Source: Candidatus Aalborgicola bjergmarkensis
Lineage (GTDB): Bacteria > Pseudomonadota > Gammaproteobacteria > Burkholderiales > Burkholderiaceae_C
DNA length: 64,000 nucleotides
Assembly (NCBI GenBank): GCA_016708725.1
Contig: JADJFE010000008.1
Span: forward strand, 124,001-188,000
Direction of reading: 5' to 3'
Positions 40,599 through 49,538 of this stretch are shown here, one piece after another. The position numbers were made by a program, and so were the translations under genes. Every line of letters begins with the position of its first letter. The stretch's first letter is position 1. The notes beneath the pieces were generated by a model. The model did no database searches. It saw only the letters and a program-made list of their open reading frames with translations, and was not told the DNA's origin.

Positions 40599-41885
40599 AT
40601 GTTTACTCGACTAAGACTGATCAATTTCAAGGCTTGGGAAGATACGGGAGATGTTGATCTGAAACCCGTCACCATGCTGCTTGGAACCAACTCCTCTGGC
40701 AAATCAACATTGATTCAAAGCCTGTTGCTGCTCAAACAAACGGTGCAATCGCCAGATCGCAGCATTCATCTCAACCTCGGCGGTGATGAGATCAACGACC
40801 TTTTTAACTTTGGAGGTTTTGACAATGTGCTGCGCCAAGGTACATCTGGGGCTCGACAATTTTCATTGGGTTTTTCTTTTCGCTCGTACGCATCGCCCCG
40901 CATTGATCAAGGTGATTTTTTCTGCAGCTATGGCCAAAACTCGGCGGGTGGCGTGACAATTCAAGAGTGGCAGGTGTGTGCCAATAATCGCCAGTTCAAG
41001 TCTGTTCGGCGCGATAAAGGGGCTTACTCGGTCATGATTGACAACGAGAATCTGCCGCGAGACAAAGGGCGTCACCTATCTCCGGAGCGCTCCGTATCCC
41101 TGCCTGCTGACGCAATCGTCATGCTGGGGCAAGATGGCGTTGTGCTGGGAGACCTCTGTCTGTCAATTCGCCGGGAGTTGGAAAACATCGTCTATCTTGG
41201 CCCGCTACGTCGCAAACCTGAGAGGGACTATGTCTGGAATAAGTCCAAGCCTGGCGAGGTGGGAAATGATGGCCATCGCGCTATCGATGTCCTTCTGGCC
41301 AGCGCCTTGATGAAGACCGAGGATCAAAACCGCATCATTGACGGTGTCTCCAAGTGGTTGGTGCGGATGAAGGTTGCCGACAAGCTGGAAATCAAACAAT
41401 TGGGGCGTTCGACGCGCTACGAGTTGGTGGTTCACCGCGATGGAATTCAAGCAAACTTGCGCGATGTGGGTATCGGTATTTCACAAGTCTTGCCGGTGTT
41501 GACTATCGCCTATTTCGCACCTGGCGGTAGCACGATCATGCTGGAAGAACCTGAGATTCACCTTCATCCTTTAGCACAATCTGTTCTGGCAGAACTGTTC
41601 GTTGAAGTAAGTAGAGAACGCAACGTCCAATTTATCGTTGAGACGCACTCCGAACACTTATTCCGACGCATGCAAACACTGATCGCCAAACGGCAGATCA
41701 CCCCAAAAGGTGCGGCGATGTATTTCGTCGAGCGCGAGGGCAAAACCGCACGCATACGACCGTTGGAACTGGATGACTTCGGGCGCGTGAAAAACTGGCC
41801 TGAAGGTTTCTTTGGTGATGCCTTGGGTGAAACACGCGAACAAGCGCGCCTGATGTTTGCCCGCCAGCAGGAGAACAATATCTGA
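40599..41885 (+). CDS. AAA-family ATPase with DUF3696-like C-terminus
   Basis: This 428-aa ATPase starts MFTRLRLINFKAWEDTG, the typical start of RecF/OLD-like ATPases. Walker A is LGTNSSGKSTLIQ near residues 29-41, Walker B is TIMLEEPEIHLHP near 312-324, and the switch histidine is in VETHSEHLF. The C-terminal WPEGFFGDALGETREQARLM matches the DUF3696 tail. AGGAG lies just upstream. The stop overlaps the next start as TGATG, so it is coupled to a truncated RNA ligase. Such ATPases are common in defence loci. Confidence 0.85.
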   Translation: MFTRLRLINFKAWEDTGDVDLKPVTMLLGTNSSGKSTLIQSLLLLKQTVQSPDRSIHLNLGGDEINDLFNFGGFDNVLRQGTSGARQFSLGFSFRSYASPRIDQGDFFCSYGQNSAGGVTIQEWQVCANNRQFKSVRRDKGAYSVMIDNENLPRDKGRHLSPERSVSLPADAIVMLGQDGVVLGDLCLSIRRELENIVYLGPLRRKPERDYVWNKSKPGEVGNDGHRAIDVLLASALMKTEDQNRIIDGVSKWLVRMKVADKLEIKQLGRSTRYELVVHRDGIQANLRDVGIGISQVLPVLTIAYFAPGGSTIMLEEPEIHLHPLAQSVLAELFVEVSRERNVQFIVETHSEHLFRRMQTLIAKRQITPKGAAMYFVEREGKTARIRPLELDDFGRVKNWPEGFFGDALGETREQARLMFARQQENNI

Positions 41886-42361
41886 TGGAACCGCACGCTG
41901 GCCAGTTCGCCCGCGTGCCTGCGTGGTTGGCACAACACGACGCGGCATTGCGCAGTGTCCTCAAACCCGATCTGATCCTGTTCGGCGAGTGGTGTGCTGC
42001 ACGCCATTCGCTGGACTATGCCGCGCTGCCGGACTGGTTTTTGCTCTTTGATGTCTACGACCACACCGCTGAACGGTTCTGGAGTAGTACACGCCGCAAT
42101 GCACTGGCACGCACGGCGGGGCTGACGACGGTGCCCAGGGTATTCCAGGGAAACACCACGACTCCCGCACTGAAACAGCTTGTTGCCACGACGCGCAGCC
42201 GCTACCGCCAGGGGGCACTGGAAGGTGTGGTGATTCGCCGTGAATCGAACGATTGGTGCGAAGCCCGTGCCAAACTGGTCCGCGCCGACTTTGCCCAAAC
42301 CATCGACACCCACTGGCGCAAGCGGGCGATGGAGTGGAATCGCATGCAAAGCGGTGCGTGA
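41885..42361 (+). pseudogene. RNA ligase-like protein lacking the catalytic lysine domain part
   Basis: This 158-aa product matches the middle and end of RNA ligase-like nucleotidyltransferases: LFGEWCAARHSLDYAALPDW (motif III region), LEGVVIRRES (motif IV) and ARAKLVRADF (motif V). The N-terminal part with the KxDG lysine that accepts AMP is missing; reading back in frame meets a stop 19 codons upstream with no related sequence. It may be a broken gene left by arrival of the ATPase, or a reduced partner of it, since the TGATG overlap looks functional. Confidence 0.72.
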
Positions 42362-42393
42362 TGCGTCCGTTGCATCACATGGAATCATGCCAG

Positions 42394-42550
42394 TTTCATA
42401 TCACCCGTGATATTAAAAACACCATAAAAACACCAAAACCGCACGACAGGTGCTCCCCGCAAGCCTCCGTGGCACGTTTTTAGCCTCAATTTGGCCTGAA
42501 TTTAGCATCAAATCAGCCTACAGCCCCCTAGGGACAAGCGGGGATAGCTA
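42394..42550 (-). repeat. third copy of the roughly 160-bp intergenic repeat, inverted
   Basis: Read on the minus strand, this matches the core of 8815-8970 and 10515-10670 (short motif, then TGATTTGATGCTAAATT, then a GC-rich hairpin region, then ATATCACGGGTGATATGAAA). It differs by an extra 11 bp near 42422 and scattered changes. The region from 42362 to 42633 has no gene and holds only this repeat. Confidence 0.88.
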
Positions 42551-42633
42551 CAAAAAACGTAGTAACAAAAACATGCCTACAGACATCACATTGCATCGCA
42601 CCCTGCGTTGGCACCATCCCCGATAATCAACGC

Positions 42634-43689
42634 ATGCCCACCGCCCCCTCTTTTCGCCACCCTTTTCCCGCCCTGCCCCCCAAGGCCGTGGGGGTGCTGG
42701 CGGCTGTGGTCACGGTGTTGATCTGGTCGTCGTTCATCGTCATTTCCCGCGCCGCAGCGGACCCGGCGCGTGGCGGTGTGCTGACGCCCTTCGACATTGT
42801 GTACGCCCGCATTTGCGGCGCGAGTCTGGTTTTGCTCCCCTGGGGCTTGTGGATGAGCTGGCGCGAACGCTTGCTGGCATCGGAAACAAAAGAAGCATTT
42901 TCTGGCCATAGCCATTCACTCGGCGGCCTATCGCCCTTGTCGCTGAAACATACCTTGCAAATCGGCTTGGCCGGTGGGCTTATTTACCCCATGCTGGCGT
43001 ACAACGGCTTTTCCTTTGCGCCCGCCGCCCATGCTTCGGTGCTCATGCCCGGAAGTCTGCCGCTGTGGACGGCTTTGCTGGCCTGGTTGCTGCTGGGCGA
43101 GCGCGTGGGCATCGCGCGTGCTTCGGGGTTGGCCTTGATCGTGGCAGGTGGCCTGCTGGTGGGTGGCGCACACCTATTGCCAACGGCAGATGGCGGCAAC
43201 ACCTGGCGCGGCGATCTGCTGTTCATCCTGGCCTCCATGACCTGGGCGGTTTACAGCGTACTGGCACGGCGTTTTGCCGTGTATGCCGTGCGCGCCACGA
43301 TTGCCATCACCGCACTGGCGTTTGTCCTGTACGTGCCGCTGTATACGCTTTTGCTGCTCCTGCACTGGGCGCCGGGGAATGCGCTGGCGGCGCCGTGGCA
43401 GGATGTTGCCACCCAGATGCTGTTTCAGGGCGTGGGCTCGGTGGTCATTTCGGGCATCAGCTTCACCGTGATGATTGCGCACTTCGGCCCGGTGCGCTCG
43501 ACCATGATTACAGCGCTCGTGCCGGGACTCTCGGCGCTGGCGGCAACGGTGTTGCTGGCAGAACCCCTGGCCTGGAATCTGCTCGGCGGCCTGGCCCTGG
43601 TAACGGCAGGCATTGTTCTGGGCGTGCGCCCGGCAGCGCTACGCACTACCAAATCAATAGCTGTTCCCGCTCTTCCCATGAGACTTTGA
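42634..43689 (+). CDS. EamA-family (DMT) transporter
   Basis: This 351-aa membrane protein has about ten hydrophobic helices in two EamA halves. The first half shows LIWSSFIVISRAAADPARGG and PAAHASVLMPGSLPLWTALLAWLLLGERVG; the second ends SALAATVLLAEPLAWNLLGGLALVTAG. Members export small metabolites or amino acids; the substrate is unknown. The last 13 codons (TKSIAVPALPMRL) and the stop are made from an interspersed repeat, so the C-terminus has been replaced or extended by it. Confidence 0.88.
   Translation: MPTAPSFRHPFPALPPKAVGVLAAVVTVLIWSSFIVISRAAADPARGGVLTPFDIVYARICGASLVLLPWGLWMSWRERLLASETKEAFSGHSHSLGGLSPLSLKHTLQIGLAGGLIYPMLAYNGFSFAPAAHASVLMPGSLPLWTALLAWLLLGERVGIARASGLALIVAGGLLVGGAHLLPTADGGNTWRGDLLFILASMTWAVYSVLARRFAVYAVRATIAITALAFVLYVPLYTLLLLLHWAPGNALAAPWQDVATQMLFQGVGSVVISGISFTVMIAHFGPVRSTMITALVPGLSALAATVLLAEPLAWNLLGGLALVTAGIVLGVRPAALRTTKSIAVPALPMRL
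43651..43682 (+). repeat. short interspersed repeat at the end of the EamA gene
   Basis: AATAGCTGTTCCCGCTCTTC and the following bases fit the short Comamonadaceae-type motif. It codes for the last residues of the transporter and ends just before its stop codon. Confidence 0.6.
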
Positions 43690-43696
43690 AGCCATT

Positions 43697-44446
43697 ATGA
43701 ACCTCCTGGCCTTTGACACCACCACGCAAACCATGTCCATTGCTGTCGCACGCACCCTGGACGGGCACGATCTGCAGTGGCAACACACGGGTGTCGGCGC
43801 AGCACAGGCTTCCTGCGATCTGATTCCAGCCATCCTGAAATTGATGCAGCGCGCCCAGCTGCGCCTGGACGAACTGGACGCCATCTGCTTTGGCCAGGGT
43901 CCGGGTGCATTTACCGGACTGCGTACCGCATGCGCGGTGGCCCAGGGTCTGGCCATGGGTGCCGGGGTGCCGGTACTACCCATCAACTCCTTGCTGGCCA
44001 TCGCCGAAGAAGCACGGCACACGGCACTGGAAACCACTCCGCGCGGAATTATCACAACCATGCTTGACGCCCGCATGGATGAGGTATACATCGCCAGCTA
44101 CGCATTTGATGCAGGCCAATGGACCGAACTGCAGGAGGCGCGCTTGCTGGCACCACAGAATCTGGATGCCTATCTTGATGCGCTGGCCAAACCATGTGTA
44201 TTGGCCGGTAACGTATTTACGGTGTACCACGCACAGCTGGCGCAAACACGTGCCTGTGCCGCGCCTGCGCCCGTAACCGCCCTGCCCACGGCCGCCGCCA
44301 TGCTGCGTTTAGCGCCACAAGCATTGCAGGAGGGGCACGCGGTGCGGGCAAAGGATGCCCTGCCCTGCTATGTGCGCGACAAGGTGGCGCAAACCACCCA
44401 GGAACGCAATACAGAGAAAGCTGCCGCCCTTGCCAGCGCGCGATGA
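43697..44446 (+). CDS. tsaB: tRNA threonylcarbamoyladenosine biosynthesis protein TsaB
   Basis: This 249-aa protein supports TsaD in making t6A37 in tRNAs that read ANN codons. It begins MNLLAFDTTTQTMSIAVA, and FGQGPGAFTGLRTACAVAQGLA is the family motif. It is an ASKHA-fold protein without its own catalytic role. It is 7 bp after the EamA gene and 4 bp before rimI, the usual tsaB-rimI pairing. Confidence 0.93.
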   Translation: MNLLAFDTTTQTMSIAVARTLDGHDLQWQHTGVGAAQASCDLIPAILKLMQRAQLRLDELDAICFGQGPGAFTGLRTACAVAQGLAMGAGVPVLPINSLLAIAEEARHTALETTPRGIITTMLDARMDEVYIASYAFDAGQWTELQEARLLAPQNLDAYLDALAKPCVLAGNVFTVYHAQLAQTRACAAPAPVTALPTAAAMLRLAPQALQEGHAVRAKDALPCYVRDKVAQTTQERNTEKAAALASAR

Positions 44447-44450
44447 GACC

Positions 44451-44915
44451 ATGCAAGAGTCGACAACTTTGCCGCTCCAGTTTGCCCCGCTCGTCCCCGA
44501 ATGGCTGGACGCAATTCTGGCCGTGGAACAACGCACCCACGACCACCCCTGGAACCACGCCAATTTTGCGGATGCCTTGCAAGCCGGCAACCATGCCCGG
44601 ATGTTGCTCGCGCATGACACGCTGCTGGGTTATTTTGTGGCCATGCCGGGCGTACAGGAAGCGCACCTGCTCAACATCACGGTGGCCCCAGAATACCAAG
44701 GCCAAGGGTGCGCGCGCGTCATGCTCAATGCCTTGACGCTGTGGGCGCGCGCGCAGCAGGCCCAATGCGTATGGCTGGAAGTTCGCTCAGGAAATGCCCG
44801 CGCCCTGCGGGTGTACGAAGCCCACGGCTACCGGCGTGTCGGGATACGCAAAGCCTACTATCCAGCGACCAACGGCGGCCGTGAGGATGCCGTGGTCATG
44901 AACCTCCCCTTGTGA
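44451..44915 (+). CDS. rimI: ribosomal protein S18 alanine N-acetyltransferase
   Basis: This 154-aa GNAT enzyme acetylates the N-terminus of ribosomal protein S18. The acetyl-CoA loop is VAPEYQGQGCARVMLNAL near residues 77-94, followed by LEVRSGNARALRVYEAHGY and a final GRREYY-like RKAYYP. The ATG at 44451 lies 4 bp after tsaB and starts the usual short leader. Confidence 0.92.
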   Translation: MQESTTLPLQFAPLVPEWLDAILAVEQRTHDHPWNHANFADALQAGNHARMLLAHDTLLGYFVAMPGVQEAHLLNITVAPEYQGQGCARVMLNALTLWARAQQAQCVWLEVRSGNARALRVYEAHGYRRVGIRKAYYPATNGGREDAVVMNLPL

Positions 44916-44935
44916 TTTGCAAAAACACCAAAGCC

Positions 44936-45787
44936 ATGCCGCTTGAACTCGACACCCGCCAACGCGCCATGCTACTGGAGATGGGCGTGCGCGTCTGGCT
45001 GCCACCTCCCGCATCGCGGGCATGGCCCGCTCCTACAGCTGAAAAATCACATCCACCACGCCCCGCACCACCCCAGGCTGCGCCAACAACATCGACAACA
45101 TCGACAACATCGACAACATCGACAACACCGGCACCGGCAACACCACCAACAACGCCAGCAACATTGGATGTACACGCCATGGACTGGCCAGAATTGGTGC
45201 GCGCAGCCGCGAGCTGTCAGGCCTGCGGGCTGTGCGCGGGGCGCAAACACAGCACGTTGTTTGCGCCACAGACCACTGAAACAGAAGTGTCCACACGGCA
45301 GGCCGACTGGTTTATTCTGGGCGATCCGCCCAATGCGGAAGAAGACCGCCTGGGCCAGCCATTCGTCGCCGAGGACGGACGTTTGCTTGACAACATGCTC
45401 AAGGCCGTGGGCGTCAGCCGCCATGGCAGCGATGCGCAGGGTGCCTACCTGAGCAATATCGTGAAATGCCGCCCCCCGCATGGCCGCGCACCACAGGCCA
45501 GCGAACTGAGCCAATGCACGGTGTATCTGCAGCGCGAGATGGATTTGTTGCGCCCCAAAGTCATTCTGGTCACGGGTCGGCGCGCAGCACAAACACTCCT
45601 TGGTGCCTCTTCCGCTCAAGCTGCCTTGCCGCTGGACAAACAACGCGGAACAATCCACCGCTACAAAGACACACCGATGGTCATCACCTACCCGCTTCAA
45701 ACCCTGCTGCGCACCAGCGCGCTCAAGGCGGGTGCCTGGGCGGATATATGCCTGGCTGCCGATGTAATCGCAGGCAAAACGCCCTGA
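44936..45787 (+). CDS. uracil-DNA glycosylase family protein
   Basis: This 283-aa protein is a family 4-like uracil-DNA glycosylase that would remove uracil from DNA. Iron-sulfur ligands appear in CQACGLCAGR, the uracil pocket in ILGDPPNAEEDRLGQPF (the family usually has GExPG here), and LSNIVKCRPP and TYPLQTLLR are later motifs. A low-complexity linker (residues about 35-80), rich in Pro and Thr and containing a 9-bp tandem repeat, precedes the enzyme domain. The ATG at 44936 is chosen; a GTG at 44912 that overlaps rimI is possible. The Gly-Asp change suggests a variant active site. Confidence 0.85.
   Translation: MPLELDTRQRAMLLEMGVRVWLPPPASRAWPAPTAEKSHPPRPAPPQAAPTTSTTSTTSTTSTTPAPATPPTTPATLDVHAMDWPELVRAAASCQACGLCAGRKHSTLFAPQTTETEVSTRQADWFILGDPPNAEEDRLGQPFVAEDGRLLDNMLKAVGVSRHGSDAQGAYLSNIVKCRPPHGRAPQASELSQCTVYLQREMDLLRPKVILVTGRRAAQTLLGASSAQAALPLDKQRGTIHRYKDTPMVITYPLQTLLRTSALKAGAWADICLAADVIAGKTP
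45084..45126 (+). repeat. 9-bp tandem repeat in the glycosylase linker
   Basis: About four and a half units of CAACATCGA encode a Thr-Thr-Ser repeat. The unit keeps the reading frame, so copy-number change would only alter linker length. Confidence 0.88.
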
Positions 45788-45818
45788 TTGCTCGCCAGAA
45801 ACATGCCACAATTGGCGC

Positions 45819-46397
45819 ATGTTTACGACGATACCTACCATTCTGACCTGGACGCGCATTTTCGCGATCCCACTGATCGTGGCCGTCTTTTACCTGCCAG
45901 AAGCGTGGGTATTACATGCCGAGAAGAATTTGATTGCAACCGTGATGTTCGTCACATTTGCCGCCACGGACTGGCTCGATGGGTACTTGGCACGCAAATT
46001 GAATCAAACCTCGGCATTTGGTGCATTTTTAGACCCGGTGGCGGATAAATTTCTGGTGTGCGCTTGCGTACTGGTGCTGGTGCATTTGCAACGTACCGAT
46101 GTCTTTGTGGCACTCATCATCATCGGGCGTGAAATTGCCATTTCAGCCTTACGCGAATGGATGGCACAGATTGGCGCGTCCAGAAGTGTGGCGGTACACA
46201 TGATCGGCAAGCTCAAAACCTTCGCACAAATGGTGGCTATTCCATTTTTGCTGTTTGATGGCCATTTGTTTAACAAGGCTATCGACACCCACGAATGGGG
46301 CACCTGGTTGATCTGGATAGCGGCGGTCATGACGATCTGGTCCATGGTCTACTACCTGCAAAAAGCCCTGCCGGAAATTCGCGCACGTACCCAGTGA
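45819..46397 (+). CDS. pgsA: phosphatidylglycerophosphate synthase
   Basis: This 192-aa membrane enzyme makes phosphatidylglycerophosphate from CDP-diacylglycerol and glycerol-3-phosphate. It begins MFTTIPTILTWTRIFAIP, and the CDP-alcohol transferase motif D-G-AR-G-D-D is in TDWLDGYLARKLNQTSAFG followed by AFLDPVADK. Several hydrophobic helices surround it. The 31 bp before it hold nothing notable. Confidence 0.94.
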   Translation: MFTTIPTILTWTRIFAIPLIVAVFYLPEAWVLHAEKNLIATVMFVTFAATDWLDGYLARKLNQTSAFGAFLDPVADKFLVCACVLVLVHLQRTDVFVALIIIGREIAISALREWMAQIGASRSVAVHMIGKLKTFAQMVAIPFLLFDGHLFNKAIDTHEWGTWLIWIAAVMTIWSMVYYLQKALPEIRARTQ

Positions 46398-46440
46398 CCG
46401 TAAACCACACCCCCATATTTTTTAAGGAGCCATGGGAAAC

Positions 46441-47337
46441 ATGAAAAAGCCGTTGATCATCGCCGCCGCAGCCATCGCTGGATTGTTTGCAAGCACTGCA
46501 GCCGTTGCACAGGACAGCGCAACGTTCAAGAAAATCAAGGATACCGGGACCATCGCGCTGGGCCACCGCGAGTCGTCAATTCCATTTTCGTACTACGACG
46601 ACAAGCAACAGGTAGTCGGCTATTCGCACGACATTCTCCTGAAGATTGTCGATGCGGTGAAAGCCGAGTTGAAACTGGCCAAGCTCGATACCAGGCTGAT
46701 CCCGGTGACATCGCAGAACCGCATCCCCCTGGTGCGCAATGGAACCGTCGATATCGAGTGCGGCTCGACCACCAACAACACGGAACGGCAAAAAATGGTG
46801 GCGTTCTCCAACACCATTTTCATCATCGGCACGCGCTTGATGACCAGGACCAATTCCGGCATCAAGGACTTTGGTGACCTGGGCGGCAAGAACGTCGTCA
46901 CCACAGCAGGAACCACGTCGGAGCGCCTCTTACGCAAGATCAACGAGGAGAAAAAGCTCAATATGAGCATCATCAGCGCCAAAGACCACGGCGAATCGTT
47001 TCTTACCCTGGAAACGGACCGTGCAGCGGCGTTCATGATGGATGATGCCCTGCTCTATGGCGAAACGGCCAAGGCCAAAAATCCCAAGGACTGGGCTATT
47101 GTCGGAACACCCCAGTCACGCGAAGCCTATGGCTGCATGATGCGCAATGACGACCCCGGTTTCAAGAAGCTGGTGGATGCGACGATTGCGCAAATCATGA
47201 AATCCGGCGAGATCGAGAAGCTGTACGCCAAATGGTTCCTGTCTGCGATTCCACCCAAAGGCTTGAACCTGAACTTTACATTGAGCGATGACATGAAAGC
47301 GCTCTTCAAGGCCCCGAACGACAAGGCCTACGAGTAA
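46441..47337 (+). CDS. gltI: acidic amino-acid ABC transporter, substrate-binding protein
   Basis: This 298-aa periplasmic protein binds an amino acid, most likely glutamate or aspartate as in GltI. A signal peptide (LIIAAAAIAGLFASTAAVA) is followed by the family fold with GTIALGHRESSIPFSYYD, VDIECGSTTNNTERQKMVAF and GTTSERLLRKIN. AAGGAG lies 11 bp before the ATG at 46441 but only 2 bp before another ATG at 46432, so the former is preferred. It heads an operon with two permeases and an ATPase. Confidence 0.9.
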   Translation: MKKPLIIAAAAIAGLFASTAAVAQDSATFKKIKDTGTIALGHRESSIPFSYYDDKQQVVGYSHDILLKIVDAVKAELKLAKLDTRLIPVTSQNRIPLVRNGTVDIECGSTTNNTERQKMVAFSNTIFIIGTRLMTRTNSGIKDFGDLGGKNVVTTAGTTSERLLRKINEEKKLNMSIISAKDHGESFLTLETDRAAAFMMDDALLYGETAKAKNPKDWAIVGTPQSREAYGCMMRNDDPGFKKLVDATIAQIMKSGEIEKLYAKWFLSAIPPKGLNLNFTLSDDMKALFKAPNDKAYE

Positions 47338-47365
47338 GGCCTGCCCCAAGCGCCATGGGCTAGAA

Positions 47366-48103
47366 ATGGGCTACCAGTGGAATTGGGGCATCTTTTTATC
47401 ACCCGCGCCTTCGGGTGACAGCACGTATCTGGGCTGGATGCTCTCCGGCTTGCAGGTGACGGTGGCCTTGTCCTTGTCCGCGTGGGGGATGGCGTTCATA
47501 CTGGGCACCATCATGGGTGTGCTGCGAACGGTACCCGGTCGCTGGCTTGCCGGATTGGCAGCTTGTTATGTCGAGCTGTTTCGCAACATCCCACTCCTGG
47601 TCCAGCTGTTCATCTGGTACTTCGTATTGCCGGAGTTGCTGCCCGTCCATGTGGGAACGGCCTTCAAGCAGTTGGACCCGACATTTCAGCAATTCATTTC
47701 TGCGATGGTCTGCCTGGGTTTTTTCACCAGTGCGCGCATCTGCGAGCAGGTGCGCGCAGGTATCGGATCGCTGCCTCCCGGACAAATGCATGCCGCCCTG
47801 GCGATGGGGTTTACCCTGACGCAGACCTACCGCCATGTGTTGCTACCCATGGCCTTGCGCCTGATCGTGCCGCCGCTCACTTCTGAATTTCTCAATATTT
47901 TCAAGAATTCTGCCGTGTGCTCCACAATTGGCCTGCTGGAACTGGCGGCGCAGGGCAGGCAGCTGGTCGATTACACCGCGCAAGCGTACGAGTCCTTCAT
48001 TGCCGTCACCCTGCTCTACCTGATGCTCAACGCCGTGGTCATGCTGCTGGCACGGCGTGTCGAGGAACACACGCGCGTTCCGGGCTACATGGGAAGCAAG
48101 TGA
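47366..48103 (+). CDS. gltJ: acidic amino-acid ABC transporter, permease 1
   Basis: This 245-aa polar amino-acid permease has five or so membrane helices and the coupling motif EQVRAGIGSLPPGQMHAALA that docks on the ATPase. The ending VMLLARRVEEHTRVPGYMG is typical of GltJ proteins. It lies 28 bp after the binding-protein gene. Confidence 0.92.
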   Translation: MGYQWNWGIFLSPAPSGDSTYLGWMLSGLQVTVALSLSAWGMAFILGTIMGVLRTVPGRWLAGLAACYVELFRNIPLLVQLFIWYFVLPELLPVHVGTAFKQLDPTFQQFISAMVCLGFFTSARICEQVRAGIGSLPPGQMHAALAMGFTLTQTYRHVLLPMALRLIVPPLTSEFLNIFKNSAVCSTIGLLELAAQGRQLVDYTAQAYESFIAVTLLYLMLNAVVMLLARRVEEHTRVPGYMGSK

Positions 48104-48128
48104 ACGCGGATTAACGCGTGCCAGACCG

Positions 48129-48806
48129 ATGTACGCTCTTGACTGGTCCTCCATCCCCGGCGCCCTGCCCTTCCTCTGGCAAGGCATGAAAGTCTCCCTG
48201 GAGATCACACTCAACGCCATCGTGGTGGGGATTGTCTGGGGAACCCTGCTGGCGCTGATGCGCTTGTCGAACAGCCGCTTTCTTGCCTGGTTTGCAGCGG
48301 CTTACGTCAACCTGTTTCGCGCAATTCCCTTGGTCATGGTGTTGCTCTGGTTCTTCCTGTTGATTCCGCAAGCACTGCAAACCCTCTTTGGCCTGAGTCC
48401 TGCTGCCGACATGCGTCTGACCTCGGCGATGGTCGGTTTTGCCCTGTTTGAGTCGGCGTATTACGCGGAAATCATCCGCGCCGGCATCCAGAGCGTTCCC
48501 AAGGGCCAGGCAGCAGCGGCGGCAGCACTCGGCATGACTTACGGGCAAACCATGCGCTTCGTAGTGATACCACAGGCATTCCGAAACATGCTCCCGCTCT
48601 TGTTGACCCAGGCCATCATTTTGTTTCAGGACACCTCGCTGGTCTATGTCAGCGCCCTGGCCGATTTCTTTGGCGCGGCTTACAAGGTGGGTGACCGCGA
48701 CGGGCGGCTGGTGGAACTTTTGTTGTTTGCCGGTTGCGTCTATTTTGTGCTGTGTTATTCAGCTTCCTTGCTGGTCAAACGCCTGCAAAAGAGGAACGGC
48801 GCATGA
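48129..48806 (+). CDS. gltK: acidic amino-acid ABC transporter, permease 2
   Basis: This 225-aa second permease has the same fold, with EIIRAGIQSVPKGQAAAAAA as coupling loop and FQDTSLVYVSALADFFGAAY as the conserved helix. The ATG at 48129 gives a normal N-terminus (MYALDWSSIPGALPFLW). It overlaps the ATPase gene by 4 bp (ATGA). Confidence 0.92.
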   Translation: MYALDWSSIPGALPFLWQGMKVSLEITLNAIVVGIVWGTLLALMRLSNSRFLAWFAAAYVNLFRAIPLVMVLLWFFLLIPQALQTLFGLSPAADMRLTSAMVGFALFESAYYAEIIRAGIQSVPKGQAAAAAALGMTYGQTMRFVVIPQAFRNMLPLLLTQAIILFQDTSLVYVSALADFFGAAYKVGDRDGRLVELLLFAGCVYFVLCYSASLLVKRLQKRNGA

Positions 48807-49531
48807 TTTTCATTAAAAATGTGAGCAAGCACTATGGCGCTTTTCAGGTGCTTGGCAATTGCTCGACCAGCGTGCAAAAGGGCGAGGTCGTTGTCGTCTG
48901 CGGCCCTTCCGGCTCAGGTAAATCAACCCTGATCAAATGCGTGAACGGCCTGGAGCCTTTCCATGCAGGCGAAATTCTTCTCGACGGCGTCTCCGTTGGC
49001 GATCCGCGCACCAATCTACCAAAGTTGCGCGCCCGTGTTGGCATGGTTTTCCAGAATTTTGAACTGTTTCCGCACATGCGCATCATCGATAACCTGATGA
49101 TCGCCCAGGTCAAGGTACTGAATCGCCCGCGCGAGGTGGCTGAGGAAAAAGGACTGAAGCTACTGGAGCGTGTCGGACTCCAGGCACATGCACAAAAGTA
49201 TCCCGGACAGCTTTCCGGGGGAGAGCAACAACGTGTTGCCATTGCCCGTGCCCTTGCCATGGACCCGATCTGTATGCTGTTTGATGAACCTACCTCAGCC
49301 CTCGACCCGGAAATGATTAATGAAGTGCTGGATGTCATGGTTGAGTTGGCCCAGGAAGGCATGACCATGATGTGCGTCACCCACGAAATGGGCTTTGCCA
49401 AAAAAGTCGCGCACCGCGTCATCTTCATGGACCATGGTCAGATTATTGAAGATGCATCCAAGGATGCATTCTTTGGCACGCCCCGCTCCGAACGCGCGCA
49501 ACTGTTCTTGTCAAAAATTCTTCACCACTGA
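48803..49531 (+). CDS. gltL: acidic amino-acid ABC transporter, ATP-binding protein
   Basis: This 242-aa ATPase drives the transporter. Walker A is GPSGSGKSTLIKCVNGLE, the signature is LSGGEQQRVAIARALA, Walker B is CMLFDEPTSALDPEM, and the switch His is in CVTHEMGFAKKVA. Length and sequence are typical of GltL/GlnQ. uvrC follows 7 bp later. Confidence 0.94.
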   Translation: MIFIKNVSKHYGAFQVLGNCSTSVQKGEVVVVCGPSGSGKSTLIKCVNGLEPFHAGEILLDGVSVGDPRTNLPKLRARVGMVFQNFELFPHMRIIDNLMIAQVKVLNRPREVAEEKGLKLLERVGLQAHAQKYPGQLSGGEQQRVAIARALAMDPICMLFDEPTSALDPEMINEVLDVMVELAQEGMTMMCVTHEMGFAKKVAHRVIFMDHGQIIEDASKDAFFGTPRSERAQLFLSKILHH

Positions 49532-49538
49532 TCCACTA

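Noticed and set aside
45084..45126. Tandem repeat considered as a CRISPR-like array
   Set aside because: The units are 9 bp, contiguous and in frame within a gene, with no spacers and no cas genes nearby.
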